From positions 558,001-622,000 of the forward strand of contig NZ_FOCE01000002.1 of NCBI RefSeq assembly GCF_900110025.1: a DNA stretch of 64,000 bases. The letters run 5' to 3'. The notes beneath the pieces were generated by a model. It saw nothing but the letters and a program-made list of their open reading frames with translations. It had not been told where the DNA came from and did not search any database. Every line of letters starts with the position of its first letter. Within the stretch, counting starts at the first letter, position 1. The translations under genes were made by a program, and so were the position numbers. Positions 26,783 to 35,276 of the stretch are shown one piece after another. The stretch is from Gemmobacter aquatilis. Its GTDB lineage: Bacteria; Pseudomonadota; Alphaproteobacteria; Rhodobacterales; Rhodobacteraceae.

Positions 26783-27175
26783 ATGCGCCTTGCCCTCGCC
26801 GCCCTGCTGCTGATCCCCCTGCCCGCGCTCGCCGGTGATCCGCTGACTGCCGCCGAGTTCGAGGCCTATGCGCAGGGCAAGACCCTGACCTATGCGATGG
26901 GCGGGCAGGTGTTCGGCACCGAACAATACCTGCCCAACCGCCGCGTCCGCTGGGCCTTTACGCAGGATGTCTGCAAAGAGGGCTGGTGGTATGAAGAGGC
27001 CGGGCTGATCTGCTTTGCCTATGACGGCGAAAACGATCCGCAATGCTGGAAATTCTGGCAGGACGGCGCCCGCCTGAAAGCCCAGTTCGAGGGCGACCCG
27101 GAAGGCACCGAACTGACCGAGGTTGAACAGACCACCAAACCGCTCAGCTGCCCCGGGCCGGATGTCGGGGTCTGA
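26783..27175 (+). CDS. Small secreted protein, unknown function
   Basis: 130 residues. Signal peptide MRLALAALLLIPLPALA, then a compact domain with four cysteines (KTLTYAMGGQVFGTEQYLPN; VCKEGWWYEE; LICFAY; PQCWKFW; LSCPG near the end). The pattern of aromatic residues and cysteines resembles small periplasmic proteins common in Rhodobacteraceae, but no function is known to me. It ends 6 bp from the convergent xseA. Confidence 0.75.
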   Translation: MRLALAALLLIPLPALAGDPLTAAEFEAYAQGKTLTYAMGGQVFGTEQYLPNRRVRWAFTQDVCKEGWWYEEAGLICFAYDGENDPQCWKFWQDGARLKAQFEGDPEGTELTEVEQTTKPLSCPGPDVGV

Positions 27176-27181
27176 GACGGC

Positions 27182-28750
27182 TTAGAACAGGCTGCCCTGA
27201 TCCGGCCCGCCCGCCTTGCGACCGCGCGCCGGTTTTGCGGGCCCACCACCCACCACCAGCCGCCCGTCGCTGAACTCGATCTCCAGCACCGCGGCGCGTT
27301 CGGCGTCGGCCTTGCCCGTCACCACCGCGCCATCGCCGCGCACCACGGCATAGCCGCGTTTCAGTGTTTCGCGGTAGCCCAGCGTCAGGCGCATCCGGTC
27401 GGTCGCCTCCAGCCGTTCGGCCAGTTGCGCCAGCCGCCGCCCCGGGGCGGCATCAAGCCGCTGGCCCAGCAGATCTAGCCGCCCGCGCCCCACCGCAATG
27501 TCGCCCGACGCCCGCGCCAGCAGCCGCGCCAAGGCCGGGGCCAGGCGCGAGGCCCAGTTGTCCTGCGCCGCGACCGCGCGTTCCTGCCTCCGCGCCAGCG
27601 CCGCCAGCAGCCGCGCGCCCTGTGCCTCCAGCCGATCGCCGCGCCGCGCGATCAGGCCCCGCAGCGCCTCGGGGCGCAGACCAGCCCCCCGCGCCTCAAA
27701 CGCCGCGCGTTTGCGCGCCACCGCCATGCCCAGCGCCCCGCCCAGCCGCTGCACCGCCGTATCAAACCGCTGCGCCGCCGTGCCGGTCAGCGTTTCCGGT
27801 CGGGGCAGCGCCCGCGACAGATCGCGCAGCCGCTGGCCCCGCAGGCCAAGCCCGCGCACCGTGGCCGTGCCGATCCGCGCGCCCAGCCCATCCACCGCCG
27901 CCAGCAGTTCCAGCCGCACCGGAACCGCCATTTCCGCTGCCGCCGTCGGCGTGGGCGCCCGCCGGTCCGATGCGAAGTCGATCAGCGTGGTATCCGTCTC
28001 GTGCCCCACCGCCGAAATCAGCGGGATCGCACTGGCCGCCGCCGCCCGCACCACGATTTCCTCGTTGAAGCCCCACAGGTCTTCCAGCGAGCCGCCGCCC
28101 CGCGCCACGATGATCAGATCGGGGCGCGGAATCGCCCCGCCCTCGGGCAGCGCGTTGAAACCACGGATCGCCGCTGCCACCTCGGGCGCGCAGGCCTGCC
28201 CCTGCACCGCCACCGGCCAGATCAGCACCCGGCGCGGAAAGCGGTCGCGCAGCCGGTGCAGGATGTCGCGGATCACCGCCCCCGAAGGCGAGGTGACAAC
28301 CCCGATCACCCCCGGCAGAAACGGGATCGGCTTCTTGCGCGCCGGATCGAACAGCCCTTCGGCCTGCAAGGCCGCGCGGCGCTTTTCCAGCATCGCCATC
28401 AGCGCGCCTGCCCCGGCAGGCGCCACATCCTCGACGATCAACTGATATTTCGACTGACCGGGGAAGGTGGTCATCCGGCCAGTCGCCACGACCTCCATCC
28501 CCTCTTCGGGGCGGGTCTGCATCTTGGCCACCTGCCCTTTCCAGCTGATCGCCGCAATCACGCTGCGATCATCCTTCAGGTCGAAATACAGATGCCCCGA
28601 GGCCGGACGGCTGACCCGCCCTACCTCGCCCCGCACCCGTACCAGACCAAACTCCCCCTCGATCACCCGCTTCACCGCGCCGGAAAGCTCCGACACGGTA
28701 TATTCGGGCTGGTTGCCGGGTTGGGCGGGGGGGTCTTCGAACAGGTCCAT
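27182..28750 (-). CDS. xseA: Exodeoxyribonuclease VII large subunit
   Basis: 522 residues. An N-terminal OB-fold (TVSELSGAVKRVIEGEFGLVRVRGEVGR ... GHLYFDLKDD, about 20-100) is followed by the catalytic domain (GVVTSPSGAVIRDI, VARGGGSLEDLWGFNEE, SAVGHETDTTLIDFASD RRAPTPTAAAE) and a long helical coiled-coil region. ExoVII degrades single-stranded DNA into oligonucleotides with the small subunit XseB, which is not in this window. Confidence 0.96.
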   Translation of the reverse strand: MDLFEDPPAQPGNQPEYTVSELSGAVKRVIEGEFGLVRVRGEVGRVSRPASGHLYFDLKDDRSVIAAISWKGQVAKMQTRPEEGMEVVATGRMTTFPGQSKYQLIVEDVAPAGAGALMAMLEKRRAALQAEGLFDPARKKPIPFLPGVIGVVTSPSGAVIRDILHRLRDRFPRRVLIWPVAVQGQACAPEVAAAIRGFNALPEGGAIPRPDLIIVARGGGSLEDLWGFNEEIVVRAAAASAIPLISAVGHETDTTLIDFASDRRAPTPTAAAEMAVPVRLELLAAVDGLGARIGTATVRGLGLRGQRLRDLSRALPRPETLTGTAAQRFDTAVQRLGGALGMAVARKRAAFEARGAGLRPEALRGLIARRGDRLEAQGARLLAALARRQERAVAAQDNWASRLAPALARLLARASGDIAVGRGRLDLLGQRLDAAPGRRLAQLAERLEATDRMRLTLGYRETLKRGYAVVRGDGAVVTGKADAERAAVLEIEFSDGRLVVGGGPAKPARGRKAGGPDQGSLF

Positions 28751-29102
28751 GACGGCTTTCTAAAGCAGGCCATCAAGGCTGCGCAACCACCGCCTTCGCC
28801 GTCCGGGCGGATACCATTCTGCCCTGACCGGCACGACCCGAACGGCGTACCGACGGGCTGTAATCCGGTTCACACCCACAAGGCGGCGCCTTGGTGCGCC
28901 AAAACCCAGGTGCACATACATGATCCACTCAAAGATACGAAGGACAAGAGCAGCCAAAAGAACAACCACGCGGTACCTCACCTGATTCTGCTTCACCTTG
29001 CACCGGCGCAGGTTAACAAGGGGTTTTCACCATCCCGCGCTTGCAACAGACCTGCCCCGCCCCTATGACGCCCCCAACCATCAGGCCAAGCGGGGTGCGC
29101 GC
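28751..29102. other. 352-bp intergenic region between xseA and purD
   Basis: It holds the upstream regions of two divergent genes. The middle part (about 28860-28995) is clearly lower in GC than the window average. It contains a possible short reading frame on minus (listed separately) and a small GGCGC/GCGCC hairpin at 28885-28900. No RNA gene could be recognised. Confidence 0.5.
28760..28996 (-). CDS. Possible small membrane protein, unknown
   Basis: A 78-codon frame from a GTG: a hydrophobic N-terminal segment ([24 protein letters not shown]) followed by a very arginine-rich tail. It ends 9 bp before xseA on the same strand. Codon use and GC content differ from the neighbouring genes and there is no good Shine-Dalgarno, so it may be spurious or a recent acquisition. 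No homologue is recognised. Confidence 0.3.
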   Translation of the reverse strand: MKQNQVRYRVVVLLAALVLRIFEWIMYVHLGFGAPRRRLVGVNRITARRYAVRVVPVRAEWYPPGRRRRWLRSLDGLL

Positions 29103-30365
29103 ATGAATATCCTCATTCTCGGCAGCGGCGGGCGCGAACATGCGCTGGCATGGGCCGTGCAGCAGAACCCGAAATGCGACCGGCTGATCGTGGCGCCGGG
29201 CAATGCGGGCATCGCGCAACTGGCCGAATGTGCCAGCCTCGACATTCTCGACGGCGCGGCGGTCGTCACCTTCTGCGAAGAAAACGCCATTGACTTCGTG
29301 ATCGTCGGCCCCGAAGCGCCCTTGGCCGCGGGCGTGGCCGATGCCACCCGCGCCGCGGGTATCCTGACCTTCGGCCCCAGCGCCGAGGCGGCCCGGCTGG
29401 AAGCCTCCAAAGCCTTCACCAAGGAAATCTGCGACGCCTGCGCCGCGCCCACCGCCGCCTATGCCCGCTTTACCGAGGCCGCGCCTGCCAAGGACTACAT
29501 CCGCGCGCAGGGCGCCCCCATCGTGGTCAAGGCCGATGGTCTGGCCGCCGGCAAGGGCGTGATCGTGGCGATGACCGAGGCCGAGGCGCTGGACGCCATC
29601 GACGACATGTTCGGCGGCGAGTTTGGCGCGGCAGGCGCCGAGGTGGTGATCGAGGAATTCATGCAGGGCGAGGAGGCCAGCTTCTTCATCCTGACCGATG
29701 GGGTCAGCGCCCTGCCCATCGGCACGGCACAGGATCACAAGCGGGTGGGCGACGGCGACACCGGCCCCAATACCGGCGGCATGGGCGCCTATTCCCCCGC
29801 ACCGGTGCTGACCGATGCCCTCGCGCAGCAGGCGATGGATGAAATCGTGCTGCCCACCATCCGCGAAATGTCGCGCCGCGGCACGCCTTATCAGGGCGTC
29901 CTCTATGCCGGGCTGATGATCGAGAACGGGCGCTCGCGGCTTGTCGAATACAACTGCCGCTTTGGCGACCCGGAATGTCAGGTGCTGATGATGCGGCTGG
30001 GCGCGCAGGCGCTGGACCTGCTGCAGGCCTGCGCCGAAGGGCGGCTGGGCGAAATGCGCGCCAACTGGGCCGATGACCATGCGGTGACGGTGGTCATGGC
30101 CGCGCGCGGCTATCCCGGCGCCTATGTGAAGGGGACCGAGATCAAGGGCCTCGACGCCCTGCCCGAAGACAGCCGCAACATGGTGTTCCATGCCGGAACG
30201 GCGGCGAAGGACGGCGCGATCCTCGCCACCGGCGGGCGGGTGCTGAACGTTACCGCGCGCGGCGACAGTCTGGCCGAGGCGCAGGCCCGCGCCTATGCCA
30301 TGGTCGATGCGATCGACTGGCCCGAAGGGTTCTGCCGCCGCGACATCGGCTGGCGCGCGCTGTAA
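29103..30365 (+). CDS. purD: Phosphoribosylamine--glycine ligase
   Basis: 420 residues, full family length. It catalyses the second step of purine synthesis: ATP-dependent ligation of glycine to phosphoribosylamine. It has the N-terminal [13 protein letters not shown], the ATP-grasp segments [14 protein letters not shown] and [35 protein letters not shown], and the Mg-binding [11 protein letters not shown]. The start is the ATG giving [10 protein letters not shown]; an earlier in-frame start is not supported. Confidence 0.98.
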   Translation: MNILILGSGGREHALAWAVQQNPKCDRLIVAPGNAGIAQLAECASLDILDGAAVVTFCEENAIDFVIVGPEAPLAAGVADATRAAGILTFGPSAEAARLEASKAFTKEICDACAAPTAAYARFTEAAPAKDYIRAQGAPIVVKADGLAAGKGVIVAMTEAEALDAIDDMFGGEFGAAGAEVVIEEFMQGEEASFFILTDGVSALPIGTAQDHKRVGDGDTGPNTGGMGAYSPAPVLTDALAQQAMDEIVLPTIREMSRRGTPYQGVLYAGLMIENGRSRLVEYNCRFGDPECQVLMMRLGAQALDLLQACAEGRLGEMRANWADDHAVTVVMAARGYPGAYVKGTEIKGLDALPEDSRNMVFHAGTAAKDGAILATGGRVLNVTARGDSLAEAQARAYAMVDAIDWPEGFCRRDIGWRAL

Positions 30366-30380
30366 GCGCCCCCTGATCGC

Positions 30381-30410
30381 CCGTCGCGCAACACCATGCT
30401 TGCGCGACGG
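30381..30410 (+). terminator. Hairpin after purD
   Basis: An 11-bp perfect stem, CCGTCGCGCAA with loop CACCATGC and TTGCGCGACGG, 16 bp after the purD stop. Only GGTTT follows, so the T tract is weak. Confidence 0.6.
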
Positions 30411-30482
30411 TGGTTTCCCCCGCACAGTTCGGCCATTCCCGCTTTCCGCCCAGCCAATTCCAGCCAGGACCGGAGCCGCAGC

Positions 30483-32549
30483 ATGGCCAACGAACTGATT
30501 TCCGGGGCAAGCAGCTCCACCTACACCGTTCAGATCGACGATGTGGTCTATATGGACCCGACTGCCTCGATCACCATCCTTGCAACCACCGGCTCGGCCA
30601 TTCAGGCTGCCAGCAGCGGCGATGGCGGCGTGTCGCTGTTTCTGGATGGCCGGATTGTCGGGCTGAATGATGCCAACCTGATCAACCTGATCGGCACCAG
30701 CAGCGCGAACAGCGTGCAGACCGGGGCAGACTCGCTGCTCCGCACGCGCGGCACGGCGATCTTTTCGGCCAGCATCGGCACGGTGGTCCGCCTGCATGGC
30801 GATATTCAGGCCGAAAGCGCGGTGCGCAGCACGGGCAAAGGGCTGACCCTGTTCAATACCGGCACAATCACCACCACCGACAACAGTATCGAGTTGAGCG
30901 GGTCGTCTGCACATATCGTGAATGCGGGCCGGATTGAATCGGGCAGGAACGGGATGGATCTGAGCCTCGGCTCCTGCATCATCGAAAACTCCGGCAGCCT
31001 GAGCGCAAACACGATCGGGATTGATGCCCATGGCGCCTTCAACACGATCACCAACACCGGCACGATCACCGCGCGCGATGCGATCCGCATCACCGATGAC
31101 GCCCCGACCACGCTCTCCAGCAACGAGATCTTCAACAGCGGCACCCTGATCGGGCGCCTGAATGCGATCTCGGTCAGCGGTGGCCAGATCCGGGTCAACA
31201 ATACCGGCCTTGCCGCCACCACGACCCCCAGCACCACTGCCCCCGAGGCGGCGATCACGCTCAACGGCACCAATGTGCAGGTCGATAATTCCGGCACCGT
31301 ACAGGCGGCGGCGGGCGGCATCAGCGCCACCGGCAGCATCGTGGCCCGGATCGGCAACAGCGGCACGGTGATGGCCGAGACCGGGCTGAAAGCCGTGTCC
31401 ACCTCGGGCGCCATCCTGCGCAATTCCGGCACGGTCGAGGCGGTGTTCACCGCATTGGTCGCCGAAGGGCCGGACCTGCATGTGGTCAATCGCGGCACGG
31501 CTTCGGGGCTGACCGGGCTGTCGGCGCTTGGCACGGCGGATATCCTGAACACCGGGCACATGCTGGGCACCGAAAAGGGTGTCTCGGTCTTCGGCTCGGG
31601 CGTATTGCGCAACAGCGGCACGATCATCGGCGGCACCGAATTCGGCGTATTGCTCAACACCGCATCCTTCCGGATCGAGAATGGTGGCGAGATTTCCGGC
31701 GAGGTCGGGGTGCAGGCCGGGTTCGGACTGACAGGCGCCACCGGCGCGCTGGTGCTGCGCAACAGCGGCAGCATCGCGGGCGACACGGCCGGGCTCTTGC
31801 TGAGCGACGTGACGCTGGCGCTGTGGAACGAGGGCACGATCACCGGCGGCGGGGTGGCGGGCATCGTCACCGATGCCACCACGCGCATCGTCAACTACGG
31901 CATGATCGGGGCGGCGGCTGGTGCGTCAGCGGTGGCCGAGGGGATCCTCACCGGCACGGGCGCCGACATCCTGCGCAATTTCGGCACGGTTTCCGGTCGG
32001 GTCCAGATGGGCGATGGCTCTGATACCGTCGTCAACCGTGGGTTCATCGAGGGTGAGCTGAGGCTTGGTGGCGGAGCTGACCGCTACGATGGGCGCAAGG
32101 GTCGGATCGAAGGGGGCATCAGCGGCGAGGCGGGCAATGATGTGCTGATCGGAGGCGCCGATGACGAGGTTTTTGGCGGCGGCGCTGACAGCGACAGCAT
32201 CATTGGCGGCGAGGGCGATGACCGTATCTTCGGGGGCTCGGGTCGCGATACCTTGACGGGCGGCACTGGCGCCGATGATTTCGTGCTGAGCGCTGCCAGC
32301 GAAAGCCTGACGGCGACACCGGATTTCATTACCGATTTCGTGGCGGGCACCGATGATTTCGATCTGCGCGCACTTGGCGCGGGCGGCAGCTTCATCGGGT
32401 CCGGCGCTTTCACATCGCTGGCGCGGCAGGTGCGCTATGTGCAGGCAACCGGGCGGCTGGAAGGCGATGTGAACGGCGACGGTCTGGCCGATTGGGCCAT
32501 GCTGATCACCAACCGCCCCGTGCTGACCGCGGCGGATTTCCTGTTCTGA
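30483..32549 (+). CDS. RTX calcium-binding protein with long beta-helix repeat region
   Basis: 688 residues from the ATG giving MANELISGASSSTY; no signal peptide. Residues about 115-520 carry roughly 18 copies of a motif like (I/L/V)xNSGT(I/V)xG at intervals of about 20 residues, for example LFNTGTIT, IENSGSLSA, LRNSGTVEA, LWNEGTITGG. This is the pattern of a right-handed parallel beta-helix. The C-terminal part has RTX nonapeptides (GEAGNDVLIGG, GGEGDDRIFGG, GGTGADDFVLS) and ends VLTAADFLF, resembling type I secretion signals. It is probably exported by a type I system encoded elsewhere, as a surface or adhesive protein. Confidence 0.85.
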   Translation: MANELISGASSSTYTVQIDDVVYMDPTASITILATTGSAIQAASSGDGGVSLFLDGRIVGLNDANLINLIGTSSANSVQTGADSLLRTRGTAIFSASIGTVVRLHGDIQAESAVRSTGKGLTLFNTGTITTTDNSIELSGSSAHIVNAGRIESGRNGMDLSLGSCIIENSGSLSANTIGIDAHGAFNTITNTGTITARDAIRITDDAPTTLSSNEIFNSGTLIGRLNAISVSGGQIRVNNTGLAATTTPSTTAPEAAITLNGTNVQVDNSGTVQAAAGGISATGSIVARIGNSGTVMAETGLKAVSTSGAILRNSGTVEAVFTALVAEGPDLHVVNRGTASGLTGLSALGTADILNTGHMLGTEKGVSVFGSGVLRNSGTIIGGTEFGVLLNTASFRIENGGEISGEVGVQAGFGLTGATGALVLRNSGSIAGDTAGLLLSDVTLALWNEGTITGGGVAGIVTDATTRIVNYGMIGAAAGASAVAEGILTGTGADILRNFGTVSGRVQMGDGSDTVVNRGFIEGELRLGGGADRYDGRKGRIEGGISGEAGNDVLIGGADDEVFGGGADSDSIIGGEGDDRIFGGSGRDTLTGGTGADDFVLSAASESLTATPDFITDFVAGTDDFDLRALGAGGSFIGSGAFTSLARQVRYVQATGRLEGDVNGDGLADWAMLITNRPVLTAADFLF

Positions 32550-32555
32550 TCCGCC

Positions 32556-34121
32556 TCACCCCTGCCGCCACAGGCCCAGCGGGCCAAGCCGCGCGCGTTT
32601 CTTGTGCTGGTGGCGCTCCATCCGCCCCAGCACGCCGCGCAGGAAGGCCACGGCCTTTACCGCATGGGGGCCTTTGTTCAGCATCACCGCCTCGGCGCGC
32701 TGGCTCATCGCGGCATCGGTGACCTCGGCCCGCGTGGCCTGCCCCTCTTTCACCAGCGTCTCCAGCACCTGTGTCGCCCAGACCACCGGCACCTGTGCTG
32801 CCTCGCACAGCCACAGGATTTCCTCCTGAATCTCCGACAGCCGGTCAAAGCCGATTTCCACCGCCAGATCGCCGCGCGCGATCATCACCGCCACCGGCAC
32901 CCGCCCGCCTGCCGCCACGATCAGATCGGGCAGGTTGCGCAGCGCCAGCGGAGTCTCGATCTTCAAGAGCAGCGCGGGCAGCGGCGCACCGTCGCAGCGC
33001 ACCGCCATTTCTGCCAGCAGGGTTTCGACATCGGCCACCGTCTGCACAAAGGAATAGGCCACGATATCGGCATGGGGCAGCACGAAATCCAGCGCCGCGC
33101 GATCCTCGTCGGTCAGCGCGGGCACATCCAGATGCGCGCCGGGCAGGTTCACGCCCTTTTCCACCTTCAGCCGCATCCCCTTTTCGGGGGCCTGCGTCAC
33201 CTTCAGCCGCGCGATGCCTTCGGCCACATGTTGCACCCGGGCGCGCAGCTTGCCGTCGTCGATCGACACTTCGCTGCCCACGACCAGCGCCTCCGCCAGC
33301 GCAGGATGGCTCAGCCGCAGCGCCAGTTCGCCGCGTGGCGCCTTGGCCCCCGCCTGCAGGATCAGGAAGGTGTCGCCCTCGCCCAGCCGTTCTTTCTCGT
33401 CGCCGTGCAGTTTCTGGATGCGAAACTTCGGCCCGCCCAGATCCATCGACACCGGCAGCCGCCGCCCCAGCACCGCCTCCGCCGCGCGGATATGGTGGAT
33501 CATCGCCGCCCACATCTCGGACGTGTCATGGGCACAGTTGATACGGAAACAATCCGCCCCCTGCTGCGCCATCTGCAGCACCAGATCCGGCAGATCCGCC
33601 GCCACCCCCGGCAGAGTGACCATGATCCGCGTGCCCGGACCTGTGGAGCCCCCCCCGAACAGCGCATCCCGACGCGCCTCCAGCACGGCGTCGCCGCCTG
33701 AAATCGTCGCCGGATCGGGAAAGTTGGCGGGGGCGGCCCCCGTCAGGGCCGCCAGCACCGCGATCACCGCATCGACCGAAGGGCGCACATGCCCGTCGAG
33801 CCTGCCCAGCGTCGAAAGCCCCAGTTGCGCCAGCCGGTCCTGCAGATCGGCCAGATCGGCCCCGCGCAGAGCCAGCCAATCCGCCAGATTGCGGGCCGAG
33901 GCGCCGAACTCGGCCCGTTGCAACATCGGCGCCCAGGCCGCCATGCGGCGGTCGGCCTGCAGATCCATATCGCAGCGCAGCGCGATCAGATCACGCAGCA
34001 GCGCCGTGACGGCCACTCTCTGGCCCGCCGCCATGGTCACATCAGCCCCCGGTTGCCAGATGTCGCGCCCAACCCCAGCCTGCCCGCTTTCGCCCGCTTG
34101 GTCCACCGCCCTCGCCCCCAT
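32556..34121 (-). CDS. Pyruvate kinase-like protein with N-terminal helical extension and no C-terminal domain
   Basis: 521 residues. Residues about 1-160 form a helical extension (ARNLADWLALRGADLADLQDRL and LSTLGRLDGHV) absent from ordinary pyruvate kinase. About 165-500 is a pyruvate kinase barrel: MVTLPG, RINCAHDTSEMW, SMDLGGPKFRI, LLLKIETPLA (catalytic Lys and metal Glu), MIARGDLAVEIG and VVWATQVLETL. The allosteric C-terminal domain is missing. It probably converts PEP to pyruvate, or acts on a related phosphate, but activity is not assured. The start could instead be the ATG at 34034. It is convergent with the RTX gene, 6 bp away. Confidence 0.82.
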   Translation of the reverse strand: MGARAVDQAGESGQAGVGRDIWQPGADVTMAAGQRVAVTALLRDLIALRCDMDLQADRRMAAWAPMLQRAEFGASARNLADWLALRGADLADLQDRLAQLGLSTLGRLDGHVRPSVDAVIAVLAALTGAAPANFPDPATISGGDAVLEARRDALFGGGSTGPGTRIMVTLPGVAADLPDLVLQMAQQGADCFRINCAHDTSEMWAAMIHHIRAAEAVLGRRLPVSMDLGGPKFRIQKLHGDEKERLGEGDTFLILQAGAKAPRGELALRLSHPALAEALVVGSEVSIDDGKLRARVQHVAEGIARLKVTQAPEKGMRLKVEKGVNLPGAHLDVPALTDEDRAALDFVLPHADIVAYSFVQTVADVETLLAEMAVRCDGAPLPALLLKIETPLALRNLPDLIVAAGGRVPVAVMIARGDLAVEIGFDRLSEIQEEILWLCEAAQVPVVWATQVLETLVKEGQATRAEVTDAAMSQRAEAVMLNKGPHAVKAVAFLRGVLGRMERHQHKKRARLGPLGLWRQG

Positions 34122-34297
34122 TGCCGCACCCCGCGACCGTCCGCCGCCCCTTTGGCCGCTAGCAGGCCAACACGACAGCTATGTGTCAGACGCCGTGGCG
34201 GCACGGCGTCATCTTGTCTCAGCCACCTGCCCCCTTGCGGTGTGTCCCCGCCCCGCCCTAGGAAGGCAGTCCGTCCAAATCCACCGGGAACCCCGCC

Positions 34298-35188
34298 ATG
34301 ATCGTCCGTGACAAGCCGAACGCGCTGCACCTGCTGTTTGCCGTGCGTGGCTCTGTCCTGCCGCATATCGCACCTGCGCTGATGATTATGATCAGCCTAT
34401 CGGTGGCGCTGGTGCTGTGGGATCGTCATATCAGCCAGCTGCCGCATCTGAACAGTCAGCCCTTCGCCATGTTCGGCGTGGCCCTGTCGCTGTTTCTGGG
34501 CTTTCGCAACAACGCCGCCTATGACCGCTGGTGGGAGGCGCGCAAACTCTGGGGCGCGCTGGTTGCCGATGCGCGGGCTTTGGCGCGCGAGGCCGAACTG
34601 TTCCTGCCCGATCCCGCCACGCGCCAGTTGCTGCTGCGCCGCTTCCGCGCCTTTCTGCACCTGCATCGCTGTGCCTTGCGTGGCATCGCGCTGGACGAGG
34701 CAGCACTGCGCCAGCGCAACGCCGCACACCTGACCGCCACCCAGCCCGATGCCGCGCTGACCGAAATGAACGCGGCTCTGGCCGAGGCCTATCGCGCAGG
34801 CACGCTCAGCGGCTTTGGCGCGCAGACCCTTTCGGCCCGCATGGCCGCGATCAGCCTTGCCCAAGCCAGCTGCGAGCGGATCAAGCTGACACCGCTGCCC
34901 TATGTCTATTCGCTGCTGATCTTCCGCACGAGCTGGATCTACTGCCTGCTGCTGCCGCTGGCCCTGCTGGAAACCGCAGGCTGGCTGACGCCGGTCTTTA
35001 CCGCCATTGTCGGGTATTCCTTCTTCGGTCTGGCCGAAGTCACCGAGGAATTGGCCCATCCCTTCGGCCAGACGGCCAATGCCCTGCCGCTGGATGCCAT
35101 TTGCCGCGCCGTGGAAATCTCGCTGGCGCCGCATCTGGACGAAACCGCCCCCCCGCCCCTTCTGCCGCAAAACTACCGGCTGGACTGA
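34298..35188 (+). CDS. Bestrophin-family channel protein
   Basis: 296 residues, the size of bacterial bestrophins (YneE-like). Features: LLFAVRGSVLPHIAPALMIM near the N-terminus, FGVALSLFLGFRNNAAYDRWWEARKLWG (bestrophin core and neck), and GLAEVTEELAHPFGQTANALPLD, the conserved acidic cluster. Bacterial members form pentameric ion channels, mostly cation-selective. Its 176-bp upstream region is shared with the divergent pyruvate kinase-like gene. Confidence 0.9.
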   Translation: MIVRDKPNALHLLFAVRGSVLPHIAPALMIMISLSVALVLWDRHISQLPHLNSQPFAMFGVALSLFLGFRNNAAYDRWWEARKLWGALVADARALAREAELFLPDPATRQLLLRRFRAFLHLHRCALRGIALDEAALRQRNAAHLTATQPDAALTEMNAALAEAYRAGTLSGFGAQTLSARMAAISLAQASCERIKLTPLPYVYSLLIFRTSWIYCLLLPLALLETAGWLTPVFTAIVGYSFFGLAEVTEELAHPFGQTANALPLDAICRAVEISLAPHLDETAPPPLLPQNYRLD

Positions 35189-35212
35189 TCGGCGCCTTGC
35201 GACCTGCTAGTG

Positions 35213-35240
35213 CTTGCGCCCCCCCCGGCTTCTGTTATGT
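35213..35240 (+). promoter_or_regulatory. Putative lysC promoter
   Basis: CTTGCG (-35, 35213-35218), 16 bp, TTATGT (-10, 35235-35240), resembling the alphaproteobacterial CTTGAC-N17-CTATAT pattern, 37 bp before the lysC ATG. Suggestive only. Confidence 0.35.
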
Positions 35241-35276
35241 AGCCCCCGTTTGCAATGGCAGGAACGGGGGGTGGCC

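Noticed and set aside
29013-31559. An 848-codon minus-strand frame opposite purD and the beta-helix RTX gene
   Set aside because: It is a shadow frame with no domain and spans two unrelated genes on the other strand.
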